Source: Globodera rostochiensis
Taxonomy: Eukaryota; Nematoda; Chromadorea; Rhabditida; Heteroderidae
Direction: 5' to 3'
Assembly: GCA_018350325.1 (NCBI GenBank)
Contig: JAEVLN010000068.1
Coordinates: 1-64,000 of the forward strand
Length of the DNA: 64,000 bases
The notes under the pieces were generated by a model. That model ran no database searches, was not told the origin of the DNA, and saw nothing but the letters and a program-made list of their open reading frames with translations. A program made the position numbers and the translations under genes. Positions 62,894-64,000 of the stretch are shown one piece after another (the stretch's first letter is position 1; every line of letters starts with the position of its first letter).

Positions 62894-64000
62894 TTATGCA
62901 ATTTTTGAGTCAGTAACAATGTGTCGGTTGTAATCAATCATGATCAGCTGATCAAATTCACCCAGACAGATCATTTCCACTCCGCCCGGCGGAACCTCTT
63001 CGTTGAACTGTAGCCGAACACTGGTGGTGCCGGAGCGGAGCAGCTCGAAACCGCAACTGTCATCCAAAGTGGAGGTCATCGGGACGACAAAGAAGGTCCA
63101 TCCGTCGCGAAACTGTTCCAGGCTGATGTCCATTGAGCGTTCCGAGTTTGCCATGCCCAGCGCCTCGTACATGTCGACAAATGGACGCACGTAGTCGGCC
63201 CCTTTGAAGTTCATGCGGTGGGGGACCGCCGGGTACACGTTGCCGCCGGCATGCACGCTGATATCGCGAATGTTGTAGGGACGGAAGTCGAATGGGGAGA
63301 GGGCGTAGGCTCCGTTAAAAGCCCTATTGATGACCAGCGCGATGGTGATGCGACGTGGGATGGCTGCGGAAAAAACGGCGTGGTCCAGCTCGGTGCGGCC
63401 GGCGGTCAGAAAACAAGACTTGACTTCGGTGCGACGAACCGCGTAGGTGGCCGGCTGCTTCTCAAGCGTTTTGTAGATGGACATGTTCAGCGACGGTTGC
63501 ACCTCGACCATCTTCACGTACAGCTTGATGTCGTGCACGAACAGTGAATATTGTCGTCCGGCAGCCACATTCTGCGCCAAGCATTGGAGCAGGAACGAGT
63601 TCCGGGCGCGGTAGATGGTGAACAGGATGTCCATGTTGCTGAGCAGGTACAACTCTTGGTTGCCCAGATCAAAGTCAAGGCGTGAGAAAAACTGGGCCTT
63701 GCGACCGCCGGCAAAGCGCGAGCAACGCTGGCGAAAGCCAGTGTCGTTGCGGTCGTCGTGGGTCAGGCTTGGGTAGTAGCCGCTTGAGGCCATAAAGTTG
63801 CGCTTCACATTGTCAGGAAAGGAGAGCTCGTTGGTGATGTACGCTTTGTACGGGTACAGAGTGCCGCTGTCGTACAGCTCCGTATTTTGCACTTCGACCT
63901 GTAGTAAAAATTGCTGCAGCTGCTGCTATTGCACATTTTCCCACCCCTGGTAATTGTGGGGGGTGAGGATGAGACAAACCTTTAGCTGTTGGACAAATGT
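62894..64000 (-). CDS. F54H12.2-like protein (capsid-like), 5' end outside the window
   Basis: The main exon, 62894-63898, follows a good acceptor (TTTTTACTACAG). An upstream exon at 63980-64000 (donor AAGGTTTGT) is cut by the window edge; the 81-bp intron keeps phase 0. The protein shows the layout I associate with the metazoan 'F54H12.2-like' family: AYITNELSF near the start, a central VRRTEVKS segment, then IPRRITIALV, AFNGAYALSPFDF and a C-terminal EFDQLIMIDYNR. That family is found in DNA-virus-like (Polinton/adintovirus-like) elements and is thought to be capsid-related; I am not certain of the exact role. The frame is intact over 335 codons. The neighbour downstream is a membrane protein. 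Confidence 0.6.

Overview
This looks like a nematode nuclear genome segment. The evidence is very small introns, exon-intron genes with a pyrimidine-AG acceptor just upstream of start codons (trans-splice type), a nematode-style GT92 glycosyltransferase, and a Ty3/gypsy retrotransposon with a nematode-like pol. A plant-parasitic (cyst-nematode-like) origin is possible because of the secreted repeat and cysteine-rich gene family, but that is inference. The window is dominated by repeats; intact host genes are few.

Layout. (1) 0.65-8.6 kb and 13.5-20.7 kb are two copies of one segmental duplication. Each carries two tandem minus-strand paralogues of a modular cysteine-rich family (exons with a C-x2-C-G-W...CC core; here called A2 and A1), plus a fragment of an NGSN-repeat gene. 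A polypurine satellite has grown inside each copy (3.1 kb in copy A, 0.7 kb in copy B) and removed coding sequence. (2) 8.6-13.5 kb is stacked non-autonomous elements: a MITE with a CTAGAGA tip, a hAT-like MITE and tRNA-derived SINE-like repeats. (3) 22.8-25.2 kb holds the best host gene (gene C): signal peptide, about 48 units of an 8-residue repeat full of N-glycosylation sequons, a dibasic RQKR site and a cysteine-rich tail. A foldback element sits exactly on its stop codon. (4) 25.2-34 kb is nested MITEs, SINEs and foldback elements. (5) 34.1-52.2 kb is a GT92-like glycosyltransferase pseudogene split by a 15.6-kb LTR element that has two complete internal regions in tandem between one LTR pair. 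Its 2.4-kb-residue polyprotein carries an extra SGNH-like domain after integrase. (6) 52.2-57 kb is more mobile elements. (7) 57.0-59.3 kb is a plus-strand relative of gene C (gene D), interrupted by a MITE and followed by exons for a 10-cysteine, GPI-anchor-like tail. (8) 59.5-61.8 kb is a ~405-bp satellite. (9) 62.3-64.0 kb holds two minus-strand genes, a one-pass membrane protein and an F54H12.2-like (capsid-like) protein, cut by the window edge.

The most unusual theme is a set of short palindromic elements whose tips or central cores are related, while the short tandem repeats making up their two arms differ completely from element to element yet match between the two arms of one element. 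This is visible in at least four independent comparisons.

Limits: all exon structures are by eye from splice motifs and reading-phase continuity. No database search or alignment was run.
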